Source: Nostoc mirabile CHAB5784 | GTDB taxonomy: Bacteria > Cyanobacteriota > Cyanobacteriia > Cyanobacteriales > Nostocaceae | Reading direction: 5' to 3' | DNA: 64,000 nt | Assembly: GCF_020829645.1 (NCBI RefSeq) | Contig: NZ_JAIVFS010000002.1 | Location: forward strand, 247,830-311,829 | In this document: piece by piece, positions 34,522 through 44,256 of the stretch | Position numbering within the stretch: the stretch's first letter is position 1 | How the letters are laid out: every line of letters begins with the position of its first letter | Made by a program: the position numbers and the translations under genes | Notes under the pieces: generated by a model | Seen by the model: the letters and a program-made list of their open reading frames with translations, nothing else | The model's database searches: none | Told to the model about the DNA's origin: nothing

Positions 34522-36039
34522 ATGATTCCCCGTGTCAGAGCGCCAGAATTACCACAAAATTACTCTTGGCTCAACACCGAGAAACCTTTGTCTCTCAAAC
34601 AACTCAAGGGTAGAGTAGTAATTTTAGACTTTTGGACATACTGTTGTATCAATTGTCTGCATATTCTGCCAAACCTGAAATATTTAGAACAGAAATATAA
34701 AGATAGCCTTACTGTTATCGGTATTCACTCTGCCAAATTTGACAACGAAAAAGAAACAGAAAACATTCGTCAAGCTATCCTGCGCTACGACATTGAACAT
34801 CCAGTTGTAGTTGACAGCAATTTTCGAGTTTGGGAAGAGTATGCTGTGCGTGCTTGGCCTACGTTAATAATTATTGATCCAGAAGGTTACGTGATTGGCC
34901 AGATTTCTGGTGAAAGAAATCGTGACACTTTAGACGAGTTGATTCAAAAGGTAATTCAGCAACATCAAGACAAAGGCACAATTAATTTTCAAGAAGTCAG
35001 CTTGACTTTAGAAAAACAGCGCCAACCATTAATCACACCCTTAGCTTTTCCTGGTAAAGTTTTAGCTACTCCAACGGGTTTATTCATCGCTGACTCTGGA
35101 CATCATCGCCTAATTATGAGTAGCTTTGATGGGGAAATTTTACAGTTGATTGGTACTGGAAAATCTGGCTTAACTGATGGTGCTTTTAACGAAGCGCAGT
35201 TTTTTGCACCACAGGGAATGGCTTATGATGCCGAAAATCAAATTCTTTATGTTGCTGATACAGAAAATCATACCCTACGGCGAGTTGATTTGAAGCGCCA
35301 AGTAGTCGAAGCGATCACAGGAACTGGTGAACAAAGCCGCAATATCCGTCCTCATGGTGGTGCTGGTTTAGAAACTGCGCTAAATTCTCCTTGGGATTTA
35401 GTCAAAGTGGGAAATACCTTGTTTATTGCAATGGCTGGGCCTCATCAAATTTGGGAAATGGATTTAGAAACTAGCATTGTGAAAACTTATGCTGGTATTG
35501 GTGTAGAAGCTTGCGTTGATGGTTCACTTACTGAATCTGCCTTTGCTCAACCTAGCGGTATTAGCACAGATGGGAATGAATTATATATTGCTGACAGTGA
35601 AGTTAGTTCAATTCGTAGTGTTGGAATTGTAGAACCGTATCAAGTGCGAACTGTTTGCGGTAGTGGGGGTTTATTTGGTTTTGGCGATGTAGATGGACAA
35701 GGTGAAGATGTTCGTTTGCAGCACTGTTTAGGAGTGGAATACGCTGAAAATTTTCTGTGGGTAGCAGATACTTACAATCACAAAATTAAATTAGTGAGTA
35801 CCAGTACAAGGAATTGTCAAACAGTTTTAGGAGATGGTACTACTGGCTTACAAGATGGCCAGGGTAAAAACACTCGGTTTTTTGAACCTTCGGGATTGAG
35901 TGTTTTGAGTTCACATTTATATATTGCTGATACTAATAACCATGCTATTCGTTGCGTAGATTTGGATACCTTTGAGGTGACAACACTGCAATTTACTGGG
36001 TTGTGTGCGCCAGATGTATGTATTCCGCCGAATTTATAA
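34522..36039 (+). CDS. thioredoxin-like/NHL-repeat protein (NHLRC2 type)
   Basis: 505 aa. Residues about 1-150 form a TlpA/peroxiredoxin-like thioredoxin fold (LKGRVVILDFWTYCCINCLHILPNL) with the redox CxxC at Cys42-Cys45 and a cis-Pro in AVRAWPTLIIID. Residues about 170-500 are NHL beta-propeller blades (GLFIADSGHHRLI, ILYVADTENHTLRRVD, LWVADTYNHKIK, LYIADTNNHAIRCVD). This domain order is that of NHLRC2, conserved from bacteria to animals. There is no signal peptide, so it is cytoplasmic. The redox partner is unknown. Stand-alone gene. Confidence 0.93.
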   Translation: MIPRVRAPELPQNYSWLNTEKPLSLKQLKGRVVILDFWTYCCINCLHILPNLKYLEQKYKDSLTVIGIHSAKFDNEKETENIRQAILRYDIEHPVVVDSNFRVWEEYAVRAWPTLIIIDPEGYVIGQISGERNRDTLDELIQKVIQQHQDKGTINFQEVSLTLEKQRQPLITPLAFPGKVLATPTGLFIADSGHHRLIMSSFDGEILQLIGTGKSGLTDGAFNEAQFFAPQGMAYDAENQILYVADTENHTLRRVDLKRQVVEAITGTGEQSRNIRPHGGAGLETALNSPWDLVKVGNTLFIAMAGPHQIWEMDLETSIVKTYAGIGVEACVDGSLTESAFAQPSGISTDGNELYIADSEVSSIRSVGIVEPYQVRTVCGSGGLFGFGDVDGQGEDVRLQHCLGVEYAENFLWVADTYNHKIKLVSTSTRNCQTVLGDGTTGLQDGQGKNTRFFEPSGLSVLSSHLYIADTNNHAIRCVDLDTFEVTTLQFTGLCAPDVCIPPNL

Positions 36040-36262
36040 AATGATAATCTTATGCTAAGGTGCAAAAATGCAAAGAAAAACTCTGCGTCTTTGGGTGAGA
36101 TTTTAAAGAATAATGTTATTGAGCGATCGCTTGATCCTGCTCAGATTGTTTCTTTACAGTTCATTATTCAGTATTTATACTAAATTCCTGTTAATAAAAC
36201 CCCAATATAATTTAGTAGTAAGTATAGACTGGCAACTTTGAATTGTCAGTATAGATATTGGT

Positions 36263-36643
36263 ATGAAAAATAAATTCATTCCTCTAGACTGTGGAGATGA
36301 TGTCATTTTGTTTGAGAATGATACTTATAAAGTAAGTAAACTAAGAGAGTTAGTTATACGACAATTTATAAAAAAATGGCGTCAGGAAATTTGTACATAT
36401 AAAACTCAAATTAATAATGATTCAGTTGGTAGTTTGTTTGGCAGTATCTCTGCTGGAGACGAGTCCATACCCTTTAGTGAAATTAAACTAAATGCTGTCA
36501 AAGATTGTCAGGTTCTTAAAGTTGATGGTAAAGGTTGGCAGAAAGGCAAATTAGAAATTAAAATATTTATATATCCTAATAGTCATAAACCAAATAATGT
36601 ATGTCTTGAATTTCATCCAGATGAACCTATTGAGATAAAATAA
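36263..36643 (+). CDS. KGK-domain family protein
   Basis: 126 aa. FIPLDCGDDVILFENDTYKVSKLRELV at the start and GKGWQKGKLEIKIFI near the end match the cyanobacterial KGK family, named after this Lys-Gly-Lys motif; function unknown. The C-terminal LEFHPDEPIEIK is acidic, as usual in the family. It precedes a dead DUF952 gene by only 15 bp, so the two may once have formed an operon. Confidence 0.8.
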   Translation: MKNKFIPLDCGDDVILFENDTYKVSKLRELVIRQFIKKWRQEICTYKTQINNDSVGSLFGSISAGDESIPFSEIKLNAVKDCQVLKVDGKGWQKGKLEIKIFIYPNSHKPNNVCLEFHPDEPIEIK

Positions 36644-36658
36644 CCTTGATAAAAAAAC

Positions 36659-36925
36659 ATGAATACTATCCTCCACATTACCAAACGCCCACAATGGGAA
36701 TAAGCAAAAGATTTGCACCGCGATCGCGCTGATTTACTCGATACTAAAGGCTTTATTCACTGTTCTAAATTAACGCAAATAGTTAAAGTTGCTAATAACT
36801 ATTTTCCTAATCAAAAATATTTTTCTGATTACCCATATTTTTTGACTGCGTTAGCGAACCTGCGAGCTTATTAAAATCATCTGAGCCTTACCCCCAAGGA
36901 TGAATTTATTTATCAGAGATATAGA
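36659..36925 (+). pseudogene. DUF952 gene, degraded
   Basis: The start reads MNTILHITKRPQWE then TAA. The same frame continues AKDLHRDRADLLDTKGFIHC and SKLTQIVKVANNYFPNQ, unmistakably DUF952 (xIxHITxxxxW ... GFIHCS ... QxxxVAN). A repeat-like CTGCGTTAGCGAACCTGCGAG patch then breaks the frame. After it SEPYPQG in another frame recalls the SEPYPHIYG end motif. So there is at least one nonsense codon, one inserted or replaced patch and a missing end. Confidence 0.8.
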
Positions 36926-37637
36926 TTTTCAGTCTGATACTTTCTTTCAAGCTGCTAAGGTAAGTTATCAGTGCATAAATAAAAATCACAATTCCTGTCA
37001 TTTCCAAAAACTCTTCAATAACTATACCAATTACCGTTATGAAACTGCGGCGATTAAAATATTCTATCAAAAGTCCACCTATCATTTCCATACCTAATGT
37101 TCCACTCACATAAACAACTGCGGCAATCAAAAATAAATACCGAGTTTTTGGAGGTAAATCGAGCCAAAATTTTAGATATTTAAATGCAAAAAATGCTACT
37201 AAAATCGCACCAGGAATAACCCAGGTTTGGAAAAATATAGGATTGAGATTAAGGGCTTGTCGTAGTGATGGAATGATAAAAATCTCGTGAAAACTAAATG
37301 CTTCATCCAAACTCAAATATACAAATATAAAATATAGGGTTTTCCAGTAAGAGAAATGACGGTCTTTCCTATTAATAACAGTAATTACTTTAAGTAATCC
37401 CGAACAAAATAATAGAGAAAATGCGGAATACCAAGCAGGAATATTCAATTCTCTATCAAGGCTAAATAGTTCGTAAAACCATTTGCTAGCTGGTAAGGGA
37501 AACTCTGAGAGCCAAAAATAGCCACTTAAAACGCCTGCGAAGGTCAGGCTGATAACTGTGAGTATTAAACGTTGAGCAATTGTTTTAGCACAGAGATGAA
37601 TTGGTAACTCTACACTAGAGCTTGATACTTGCCGCAT
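36906..37637 (-). CDS. six-helix membrane protein of unknown function
   Basis: 243 aa with about six hydrophobic segments. Between helices it carries striking acidic/His residues: FVYLSLDEAFSFHE and VIGIVIEEFLEMTGI. DE, HE and EE within membrane helices are compatible with a metal or proton site, but this is inference. No family name recalled. It is transcribed towards the DUF952 remnant and slightly overlaps its decayed end. Confidence 0.7.
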   Translation of the reverse strand: MRQVSSSSVELPIHLCAKTIAQRLILTVISLTFAGVLSGYFWLSEFPLPASKWFYELFSLDRELNIPAWYSAFSLLFCSGLLKVITVINRKDRHFSYWKTLYFIFVYLSLDEAFSFHEIFIIPSLRQALNLNPIFFQTWVIPGAILVAFFAFKYLKFWLDLPPKTRYLFLIAAVVYVSGTLGMEMIGGLLIEYFNRRSFITVIGIVIEEFLEMTGIVIFIYALITYLSSLKESIRLKIYISDK

Positions 37638-38119
37638 ACTAATATTGAGTAATTTACTTTGTGTAAAACAATTAATGAAAAACTATCTCATACCCGTAAA
37701 TGATATGAGCAAAATGTTACAGAACTTTCACTAAGAAAAACTTAGATTTGTGAATGGAATTGCTAGTTTACTACATTAAATCTACATTAAATCTATATTA
37801 ATACTTTCCGCCACGCTAGACGTAGCTTGCTTCCCTCTAAAGGTACGCCCAAAGAGCGACCCTAAGAGAGACAGAGCATTGTTAGCGAGTCATACACTCA
37901 AGGATTTGCTAACGCTACGCGAACGGCGCGAATATTCTGGTGAAGTTTACAGCAGATTTAAGCTTGGTTCAGTACACAAGCTAGGTTCCAAAGTAAGATA
38001 TAAAGCCTATTTTGCTGCTGAATTATGGTGTATTAATTGACTTAGGCAAGTTCAGAAGCCCAACTAAAATGATTCCGCGCTTTACTTAAAGAAAGGGGAA
38101 TTAATAATCCAGAGCAATT
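37638..38119. other. 482-bp intergenic with dispersed repeats
   Basis: Contains ACATTAAATCTACATTAAATCTATATTAA direct repeats near 37770 and a GC-rich run (37805-37930) of CGCCACGCTAGACGTAGC, GCGAGTCATACACTC and GCTAACGCTACGCGAACGGCGCG dispersed repeats. The last 170 bp should carry the promoter of the pseudouridine synthase gene. No gene seen. Confidence 0.5.
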
Positions 38120-39136
38120 GTGACCGAATTTAATTTACAAATCCAAGAAAATAGCGAACGCTTGTCAACTCCGCTAGAGGATGCAGCGTCTAGCTTACTT
38201 CCCTTCAGGGATACGATACACTGCGTCAACACTAAAGGCAATGATCGCCTTGACCGTTACCTTTCCCAAGAATTACCAGACTTATCCCGTTCCCGCATCC
38301 AACAGTTAATCGAACAGGGTAACGTCCAACTTAACAACAAAGTTTGCACATCTAAGAAGATCAATGTCAAGTTAGGCGATCGCATCACTGTCAAAATACC
38401 AGAAGCGCAACCTTTAGAACTCCTTGCAGAAGATATTCCCTTAGATATCCTCTACGAAGACGACCAGCTACTCATTCTCAACAAACCCGCAGGCTTAGTT
38501 GTCCATCCTGCACCCGGTCATCCAGATGGCACTTTGGTAAATGCTCTATTGGCACATTGCCCCAATTTACCAGGAATTGGCGGAGTCCAACGTCCGGGAA
38601 TTGTCCATCGATTGGATAAGGATACAACGGGGGCGATCGCGATCGCTAAAACAGAAGTTGCCCATCATCACCTACAAGCACAACTCAAAGCTAAAACCGC
38701 ACGCAGAGAATACTTGGGCGTGGTTTACGGTGCGCCAAAAGTTGAAAGTGGCACAATTGACTTACCCATTGGCCGCCATCCACAAGACCGCAAGAAAATG
38801 GCTATTATGCCTGTTGAACAAGGCGGACGAGCCGCCGTCACTCATTGGCAAGTACTAGAACGCCTCGGTAACTTCACGTTAATCCACTTCCAACTGGAAA
38901 CTGGACGCACCCATCAAATTCGCGTCCACAGCGCCAAAATGGGTCATCCTATTGTTGGCGACCCAGTTTATAGTTCTGGTCATTCAGTAAGGGTAAATCT
39001 GCCCGGTCAAGCACTGCACGCTTGGCGACTAAAATTGCAGCATCCCATATCTGAAGAGTTGATTGAGGTGACAGCAAACCCTCCCAGCCATTTTACAAAA
39101 CTCTTGGAGATGTTAAAAAGACGAATTGCACTTTAA
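38120..39136 (+). CDS. RluD-type 23S rRNA pseudouridine synthase
   Basis: 338 aa from GTG. An S4 RNA-binding domain (RLDRYLSQELPDLSRSRIQQLIEQGNVQLN) precedes the RluA-family catalytic domain. Motif I and II are DILYEDDQLLILNKPAGLVVHP and GIVHRLDKDTTGAIAIAKT, with the catalytic Asp in HRLDKDT. TGRTHQIRVH and GDPVY follow. Members isomerise uridines of large-subunit rRNA (helix 69 for RluD). The N-terminal 35 residues are extra. The paralog RluC cannot be excluded, so the symbol is left open. Confidence 0.93.
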   Translation: MTEFNLQIQENSERLSTPLEDAASSLLPFRDTIHCVNTKGNDRLDRYLSQELPDLSRSRIQQLIEQGNVQLNNKVCTSKKINVKLGDRITVKIPEAQPLELLAEDIPLDILYEDDQLLILNKPAGLVVHPAPGHPDGTLVNALLAHCPNLPGIGGVQRPGIVHRLDKDTTGAIAIAKTEVAHHHLQAQLKAKTARREYLGVVYGAPKVESGTIDLPIGRHPQDRKKMAIMPVEQGGRAAVTHWQVLERLGNFTLIHFQLETGRTHQIRVHSAKMGHPIVGDPVYSSGHSVRVNLPGQALHAWRLKLQHPISEELIEVTANPPSHFTKLLEMLKRRIAL

Positions 39137-39175
39137 GCCCAATCCCCCATGCCCAATTCCCAATCCACCTTAAAC

Positions 39176-39219
39176 AACTAGCGTGCATCAGACATGGGAT
39201 AGAGTCTGTTCCACTAGTT
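39176..39219. other. two-tier hairpin between convergent genes
   Basis: AACTAG...CTAGTT outer and CAGAC...GTCTG inner arms. It lies between rluD-like and cpcG genes, which converge. It lacks a clear T-run, so its use as a terminator is uncertain. Confidence 0.4.
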
Positions 39220-39310
39220 ATACCTAAATGAAACTCCTAACTAACCCAAGACTTATGCACGCTATAAAATGATCAAATGGATGTACTAGACAGCCGTCGA
39301 ACAAAAATCG

Positions 39311-40078
39311 TTATTTAATTCCTGCCAGTTGCCGATAAGGTACAGACTTTTCGATATCGATATTGAATGACGAGATCCTTTGTGGAGTATTGCCAGTCGC
39401 ATTGACACTTTGTGCCATAGACAAGAATAGAGATGGATCGCCTGCCTTGGGCTTTTGCTCTTGTGGAAGGAATCTGCGTACTTCGACCTGCCAAATGATT
39501 TGGGGGAAACCCAGTTTGGCACGGTGGTAAGCTTCGTATCGTGGAGATTTGATGTTGAATGGCAACTCACCCTCAGCGCGGGATGGCAGTATGCGACGGC
39601 GCTGATAAGGCACTGTGGAGTCTCCAAAATTGCTCAGGTACTCTTCAGTGTTGAGGACTTCATCAACAAAGCCTCTAATACCTTTGGTTGCGACTACAAT
39701 TGACCAGGCAATTTTTTCCCGCTCACTGTATGGGTCGCGTCCTAGAACGCGCTGGATTACTTGCTCAACAAAGCGATAATTATTGTTGAGGTCGTAGAAG
39801 CTTTTCTTAAAGGTATTGGAAAGTACCAACCCACGAATAAAGTCCCGCACTGTAATCTGTCCATTACGGAGTTGCGACTCTAAAAATGTTTCGCGATCGG
39901 CAGTAAAGGCATAAAAGAAAAGTTGACGATATGCTGCTTCGATCAGAACATCTAAATCTGACGGAGAAAGCAAATTGTCTGTAGAAAAAATCCTGGGCTG
40001 TTCATCACCCGGTACTTCGTATGCAGCTACACGCTGGTTTTGACTTGAAGGGTCGTATGTTAACAGAGGAATTGTCAC
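39311..40078 (-). CDS. cpcG: phycobilisome rod-core linker (CpcG family)
   Basis: 255 aa. The N-terminal [30 protein letters not shown] is the core-facing start of rod-core linkers. The pfam00427-type linker domain follows: [76 protein letters not shown]. It has no C-terminal hydrophobic helix, so it is CpcG-like and not CpcL. It attaches phycocyanin rods to the allophycocyanin core. It lies outside the cpc operon with about 390 bp of non-coding DNA upstream. Confidence 0.95.
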   Translation of the reverse strand: MTIPLLTYDPSSQNQRVAAYEVPGDEQPRIFSTDNLLSPSDLDVLIEAAYRQLFFYAFTADRETFLESQLRNGQITVRDFIRGLVLSNTFKKSFYDLNNNYRFVEQVIQRVLGRDPYSEREKIAWSIVVATKGIRGFVDEVLNTEEYLSNFGDSTVPYQRRRILPSRAEGELPFNIKSPRYEAYHRAKLGFPQIIWQVEVRRFLPQEQKPKAGDPSLFLSMAQSVNATGNTPQRISSFNIDIEKSVPYRQLAGIK

Positions 40079-40472
40079 TCTAAAGCCTCCATGTTCTTAA
40101 TTAAAGTTAACAACTTTAGATCACATATTAAGGGAGTAGTTGTATCAGAACTTCAGATTCTGATAAAATTTCACGAAACTTAACTAAGGGGAATTTAACT
40201 ATTCCGAAAAACAAGGATTAGCTTGTTGGACTCAACCCATAGCTAATCTATAAAGGGAGTGCGGCTTTCAGCCTAATAACTACCTAAAAAACTTTGTTCA
40301 CATACTTCAGATTAGAAGATTTAGTTTCACCTTTTTGAAATAAAGCAATATTTTTTAACATGTAGCAAAAGAAATTAATGGGGAATGGGGAATTAGGGAC
40401 AAGGGGAAAGACTTGTTGCAAGTTCTCACCTGTTGTCACCTTGTCACCTTGTCACCTTGTCTCCCCTACTCC
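40079..40472. other. intergenic: cpcG upstream region and STRRs
   Basis: The first 300 bp are unique AT-rich sequence expected to hold the cpcG promoter. From about 40378 the sequence becomes short repeats: GGGGAATGGGGAATTAGGG, TTGTCACCTTGTCACCTTGTCACC and CCTACTCCCTACTCCC. Confidence 0.6.
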
Positions 40473-41027
40473 CTACTCCCTACTCCCTTGACCTATCCAA
40501 AATTCAAGGGGATCTATGGTTGACTTACAGTAAGGCCAGCTACGCAAAGTTGCTTCCATCCCTGCCTCCCAATTGGGAGATTCCAATCCCAGTCCTAAAC
40601 ATAAATGACATAGGATGCTAGCAAACTGCTGATTATGACCAAAGTCTCCTAGATGGGCATGGGCGTATTCATGGATGACTACACCAAACCAGTCTCTAGG
40701 TGCAACTCGACCAACATCTACCAAAATAGTGATTGGGTTTGTGAGAATGTTGCATAGCCCGTCGATGCCGAAGGATTGAGCTATGGGGACTGCAAAAATT
40801 TGGATGGGGCGACGCTCTTGAGGATGAAAGCACTCATGACAAAGGTTTAGATAAGTGTTGATCTGAGCGTTAACGGTGTTAATATTATCGCCAATCCAAG
40901 TACAAATGGGGATGCGATCGCGCACGTTATCGAACACATCCACCATACCCGGTTCTAGGGCAAACCCCCGTACCCGATGCAGATAATCTTGGCCACGAGT
41001 AAAAGCATCGATCTGCTTAAGAATCAT
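40473..41027 (-). CDS. HExxH metallopeptidase-like protein
   Basis: 184 aa. The zincin signature is VVIHEYAHAHLGDFGHNQQF (His119, Glu120, His123, further His131), resembling the HExxH...GH...F pattern of SprT/WLM/YgjP-like peptidases. A Cys pair (NLCHEC, 63 and 66) lies before it. No signal peptide. Its ATG follows directly on the stop of the bilin-lyase gene (TGAATG), so translation is coupled. This couples a putative protease to phycobiliprotein maturation, which is inference. The last codons (GQGSRE) and stop fall inside an STRR, so the original C-terminus may be altered. Confidence 0.75.
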   Translation of the reverse strand: MILKQIDAFTRGQDYLHRVRGFALEPGMVDVFDNVRDRIPICTWIGDNINTVNAQINTYLNLCHECFHPQERRPIQIFAVPIAQSFGIDGLCNILTNPITILVDVGRVAPRDWFGVVIHEYAHAHLGDFGHNQQFASILCHLCLGLGLESPNWEAGMEATLRSWPYCKSTIDPLEFWIGQGSRE

Positions 41028-41648
41028 TCACCAGCCCAAAACTGAATAAAACTGTCTTTTTTCCAGAACATCAGGCCCTTGTCTTTCTGTAGCTTCTTCT
41101 GGTTTGGAAACCTCAACAGAAGTTTCAATGCGGGTTTCAGTACAAAATGATGCAGTGCTGAAGCCGCCAAACCGTTTCACTGTACTGGTTCGCAGTCGCA
41201 TATTTGGGCTGGCAAACCAGAATCTCTCAATGGAACTCATTGTTTCATATTCAGTTGTCAACACTAGCCCATCTTCATCATCCATGTGAAAAAGACCGAC
41301 TACAGGCATAATTTCGGCGTAGCCTCTTTCACGGAGTAATTTACCAGCTCTGGGGTTATCGCCATCAGGCACGATCGCAAATATGGTTTTCCCTTGATGG
41401 TTCTCGTCATTTTCTCTATCCCAAGCCATTGTGCCTAGCCAACGCACCCGTGACCCACCTACTGACAGGCTGGGGTCAATCTGATGATACTGGCACAGTT
41501 CAATGATTTCTGGATGATTGGCATCCAGAGTCTCTACCTGTATATCCGATTCTCCTGTTTCTGAGCGCTTAAAGGGCAGGTGATGAGTTGCACGTTGCGA
41601 TCGCCACTTACCAGCACTTTGCTGAAAAAAGTCCATTGCGTTTATCAA
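41028..41648 (-). CDS. cpcS: CpcS/CpeS-type phycobiliprotein lyase
   Basis: 206-aa lipocalin-fold chromophore lyase. Conserved segments: MDFFQQSAGKWRSQRATHHL, VGGSRVRWLGTMAWDRE, LLRERGYAE, LTTEYETMSSIERFWFASPNMRLRTSTVKRFGGFSTASFC. Family members attach phycocyanobilin to Cys84 (beta-type site) of phycobiliproteins. Length and the invariant WFAxPNxRLRTS match the broad-specificity CpcS group of heterocystous cyanobacteria. First gene of a two-gene unit with the HExxH protein. Confidence 0.93.
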   Translation of the reverse strand: MINAMDFFQQSAGKWRSQRATHHLPFKRSETGESDIQVETLDANHPEIIELCQYHQIDPSLSVGGSRVRWLGTMAWDRENDENHQGKTIFAIVPDGDNPRAGKLLRERGYAEIMPVVGLFHMDDEDGLVLTTEYETMSSIERFWFASPNMRLRTSTVKRFGGFSTASFCTETRIETSVEVSKPEEATERQGPDVLEKRQFYSVLGW

Positions 41649-42309
41649 TCTTCTGACTCCTACTTATTACCCCTGCGGATGATGTTTTACGAGCTTTTGT
41701 TTTAAGTTTTTGGTATATAAACATTCTAAACATTACAGCGATTAGTGGTCAGCTTCAAGACCTGATTCATTCACGCTACTACAAAGCAATCCCAGAAAAT
41801 GCCCGTTGTCCTGTATCTCTGGTGTTTCGGTTGCGATGATTACCTATGCTTTTAGATGCTGGCCTCCCCAGTGGTGAAATTATCTCTATAGAAATTCAAC
41901 CTTACTTAGAGCAATTACTGGACGCTCATCCAAGTTTATTAGTAGCGCTAGACTGCTTAAAAGAGCAGTCTGGTCGGTAATGTGTTAACGATGGTCAAAA
42001 GAGGCAAGGGAGCAGGGGGCGCAAAGCTTAGGGGAAAAACTGAGACAGAGCTTGTACTCGCGGCTTGCGTTCAAGCGGACAAAGAAGGACGGGGCTTCTC
42101 TTCTTAGGCTGCGCCAACGAGACGCTTTGCGAACGTACCTGTGTTTCGCTTTGCTCCACGCTCAAGGTAAGGGCTTGCTCCCCCAGCAAGAACTGCTCCC
42201 TTCCCCCCTGCCTCTTCGGTGACTGGTTAATTAAGGCAAAAGCTACGAGTAATTAATAGGAGTAGAGACGCGATTCATCGTATCTCTACAGGGATTGGGA
42301 TTAATACAG
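41649..42309. other. 661-bp intergenic with a protein-coding fossil
   Basis: Between 41736 and 41980 two adjacent plus-strand fragments look protein-like. The first is ISGQLQDLIHSRYYKAIPENARC ending LVFRLR-stop. The second, from ATG 41846, is LLDAGLPSGEIISIEIQPYLEQ ending DCLKEQSGR-stop. They may be one decayed gene with a frameshift; family not recognised. The rest is STRR-like and GC-rich dispersed repeat, plus the GTAGAGACG palindrome (42262-42289). Confidence 0.45.
42262..42289. repeat. GTAGAGACG palindromic repeat, copy 2
   Basis: GTAGAGACGCGATTC with ATCGTATCTCTAC: outer arms GTAGAGA/TCTCTAC pair, the inner part is degenerate. It lies 21 bp beyond the 3' end of the acyltransferase gene. 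Confidence 0.6.
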
Positions 42310-43512
42310 TTAAGCCTGATTTAAACGTCTATTGTTTATCCAAGACATGATTAGTTTTCTAAACTTGTCTGTTTTTGCCTCAGTAAAATGTGCGATTACA
42401 ACCGCATATAAAAATACAAATAAAACTATAATAAGTGCCAATAATAAGTGCAAAATATCTGGCTCCCAAGGGTGATCGCCAATTACACATGCTCTGATAA
42501 AGCACAGTATCGGCATGTGGACAAGATAAAGAGTGTATGAACATCCTGCTAAACCTTTAGAAAATTTTTCGTATGCTCCCTCTTGTGTTATCTGACTACG
42601 ACTATTAACTAAAAGATATATCATAACAGCAGTAGAAATTCCTATTAAAAAATCTGCTATCTTTGGGCTAGATATAAAACGTTCACTTATTAAGGCAATG
42701 CACAGGATTAGGATAGACAAAATGATGAGTAAATTTAGGATATTCTTGTTCTTAAGATATTTAGAAGGATGACATATACTAACTAACGCTCCCATCAGCC
42801 AAACCAGAAAATAAATTCTAATTTCCGAACCAATCATTAATAATATACCTGAAGCCAAAAAAGCGTGGAAAACACGCGCTTTTAAGGATTTAATACAAAA
42901 GAATAGGATGATTGAAGGAAAAAGTATATAGTACCAAAATTCATAGGCTAAACTCCAAACTGCCTTATTTGAGCCAAATAAATCTACAAAAATTGTTTGC
43001 ACAAAAGCTAGAGTTCCCAAAGCATTTTGAAATGTGAAATTTTCCAAAATTTTATAAGTGGCTAAATGACCGTTGTGAAACTTTTCTCCGTAAAAGCTGT
43101 CTTGTCCAGTACCAAATATTTTTATACCCAGAGAATCCCAAAAAGAAGACAGCAATAAAGCAGGAATTAATACTATATATAAGCGTGTTAAACGCTCGAC
43201 TAAATAATTAACCCAAGACCATTGCTTTTGCTGAATTCTCCTTATTACACTAGATGAAATAAAAAATCCACTTAGCACAAAAAAAATCATTACAGATTGA
43301 TGACCCAATACTGTTAATGAATTTAACCTTTTTATCAAAAAACTAGGATTACTAATTTCTGAATATTCTATAAATAATAAAAGTCTCATATGACCAAGAA
43401 AAACTAATAAAGAAGCTAGCCCTCTTAATAAATCAAGATGAATTGACCATCGAAAATTCCTGATTGAAGAAATATTATAAATAGGCTGCGTCTGAGTTTT
43501 TTCTACTTGCAT
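42310..43512 (-). CDS. membrane acyltransferase (acyltransferase-3 family)
   Basis: 400 aa with about ten hydrophobic helices. The family start is HLDLLRGLASLLVFLGHMRLL with the conserved Arg and His (LRGLA, GH). It continues with FFVLSGFFISSSVIRR, VWSLAYEFWYYILFPSIILF and SYTLYLVHMPIL. Such OafA/ExoZ-like proteins transfer acetyl or other acyl groups to surface polysaccharides or lipids. The gene is AT-richer than its neighbours, which suggests transfer. No glycosyltransferases are adjacent, so the acceptor is unknown. Confidence 0.88.
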   Translation of the reverse strand: MQVEKTQTQPIYNISSIRNFRWSIHLDLLRGLASLLVFLGHMRLLLFIEYSEISNPSFLIKRLNSLTVLGHQSVMIFFVLSGFFISSSVIRRIQQKQWSWVNYLVERLTRLYIVLIPALLLSSFWDSLGIKIFGTGQDSFYGEKFHNGHLATYKILENFTFQNALGTLAFVQTIFVDLFGSNKAVWSLAYEFWYYILFPSIILFFCIKSLKARVFHAFLASGILLMIGSEIRIYFLVWLMGALVSICHPSKYLKNKNILNLLIILSILILCIALISERFISSPKIADFLIGISTAVMIYLLVNSRSQITQEGAYEKFSKGLAGCSYTLYLVHMPILCFIRACVIGDHPWEPDILHLLLALIIVLFVFLYAVVIAHFTEAKTDKFRKLIMSWINNRRLNQA

Positions 43513-44149
43513 TTTGGTTATATAACAAACACTAAATTGTTATAATAGAGGATCATTAATCAAAATTATGCAACGTCTTATGTCTCACTTATAATGGCGA
43601 ACTGTGCCACTGTAAAAGTATATATAGAGACGTGCAAAGACATCAAAAGAAGCCAAAATTAATTCATATTCTAGAGTTATTAACTGAGCTATATAGAAAA
43701 ATATTTCCCTAGTTAAAGCTTTAAAACAAGGGAGAATATAAAAAGGACAATTGTTAGCTCAATACAACAAATAATATACAATTATCTATATATGAATACT
43801 TACAAGTTTACAAAAAGTTTTTTTAAAAGTTTATAGGATCTTCATCAAACTCAAATAAGAAAGATGAGATACCTTAAGCAAAGCTCAGGAATCTCACGGG
43901 CTACCCAATACGGTTCAGCTAGCGCCAAAAATCTTAAACTGTGTAGGTTGGGTCGAGGAACGCAGACTCAAAGAGGCTTTGTGCAGGGTAACCCAACATT
44001 TCCGTGGCTTTGTTGGGTTGCGCTTTGCTGAAGTCAAGCTACCCCTACCCTACATGTATAAAAACTAATCACAACAAAGGTTTCTGATTTTTATCTGGTG
44101 ACAGTAATAAAGCAGTGTTAGATACTTACAAAGAAAAAATTTTTTCAAA
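43513..44149. other. intergenic with a decayed MITE
   Basis: AT-rich sequence with AAGCTTTAAAACAAGG-like patches and no gene. From 43906 to about 44060 it contains a degenerate copy of the CAATACGG MITE. The upstream 390 bp should hold the acyltransferase promoter. Confidence 0.5.
43906..44060. mobile_element. decayed copy of the CAATACGG MITE
   Basis: The left end CAATACGGTTCAGCTAG and the interior TGTAGGTTGGGTCGAGGAACG and GGGTAACCCAACAT match the copy at 8732. The right end is lost or mutated (CCCTACATGTATAAAAAC) and no exact 10-bp duplication is found. An old insertion. Confidence 0.65.
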
Positions 44150-44213
44150 AACAAAAAAAACTCATGATTAGCATCTTCAGATATCATGTTAATCTGAACA
44201 ATGCTATCATGAG
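44133..44213 (-). terminator. terminator of glgA
   Basis: Arms CTCATGATTAGCATCTTCAGAT (44161-44182) and ATCTGAACAATGCTATCATGAG (44192-44213) pair with one bulge. On the minus strand the hairpin is followed by TTTTTTTTGTTTTTG. It begins 43 bp after the glgA stop. Confidence 0.85.
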
Positions 44214-44256
44214 TCCCAAAAATTAGGTTCATACATCTGTACACCCGTACAGAGGT

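Noticed and set aside
39286..39703. Additional open frames overlapping the cpcG gene
   Set aside because: Shadows of the rod-core linker; no independent evidence.
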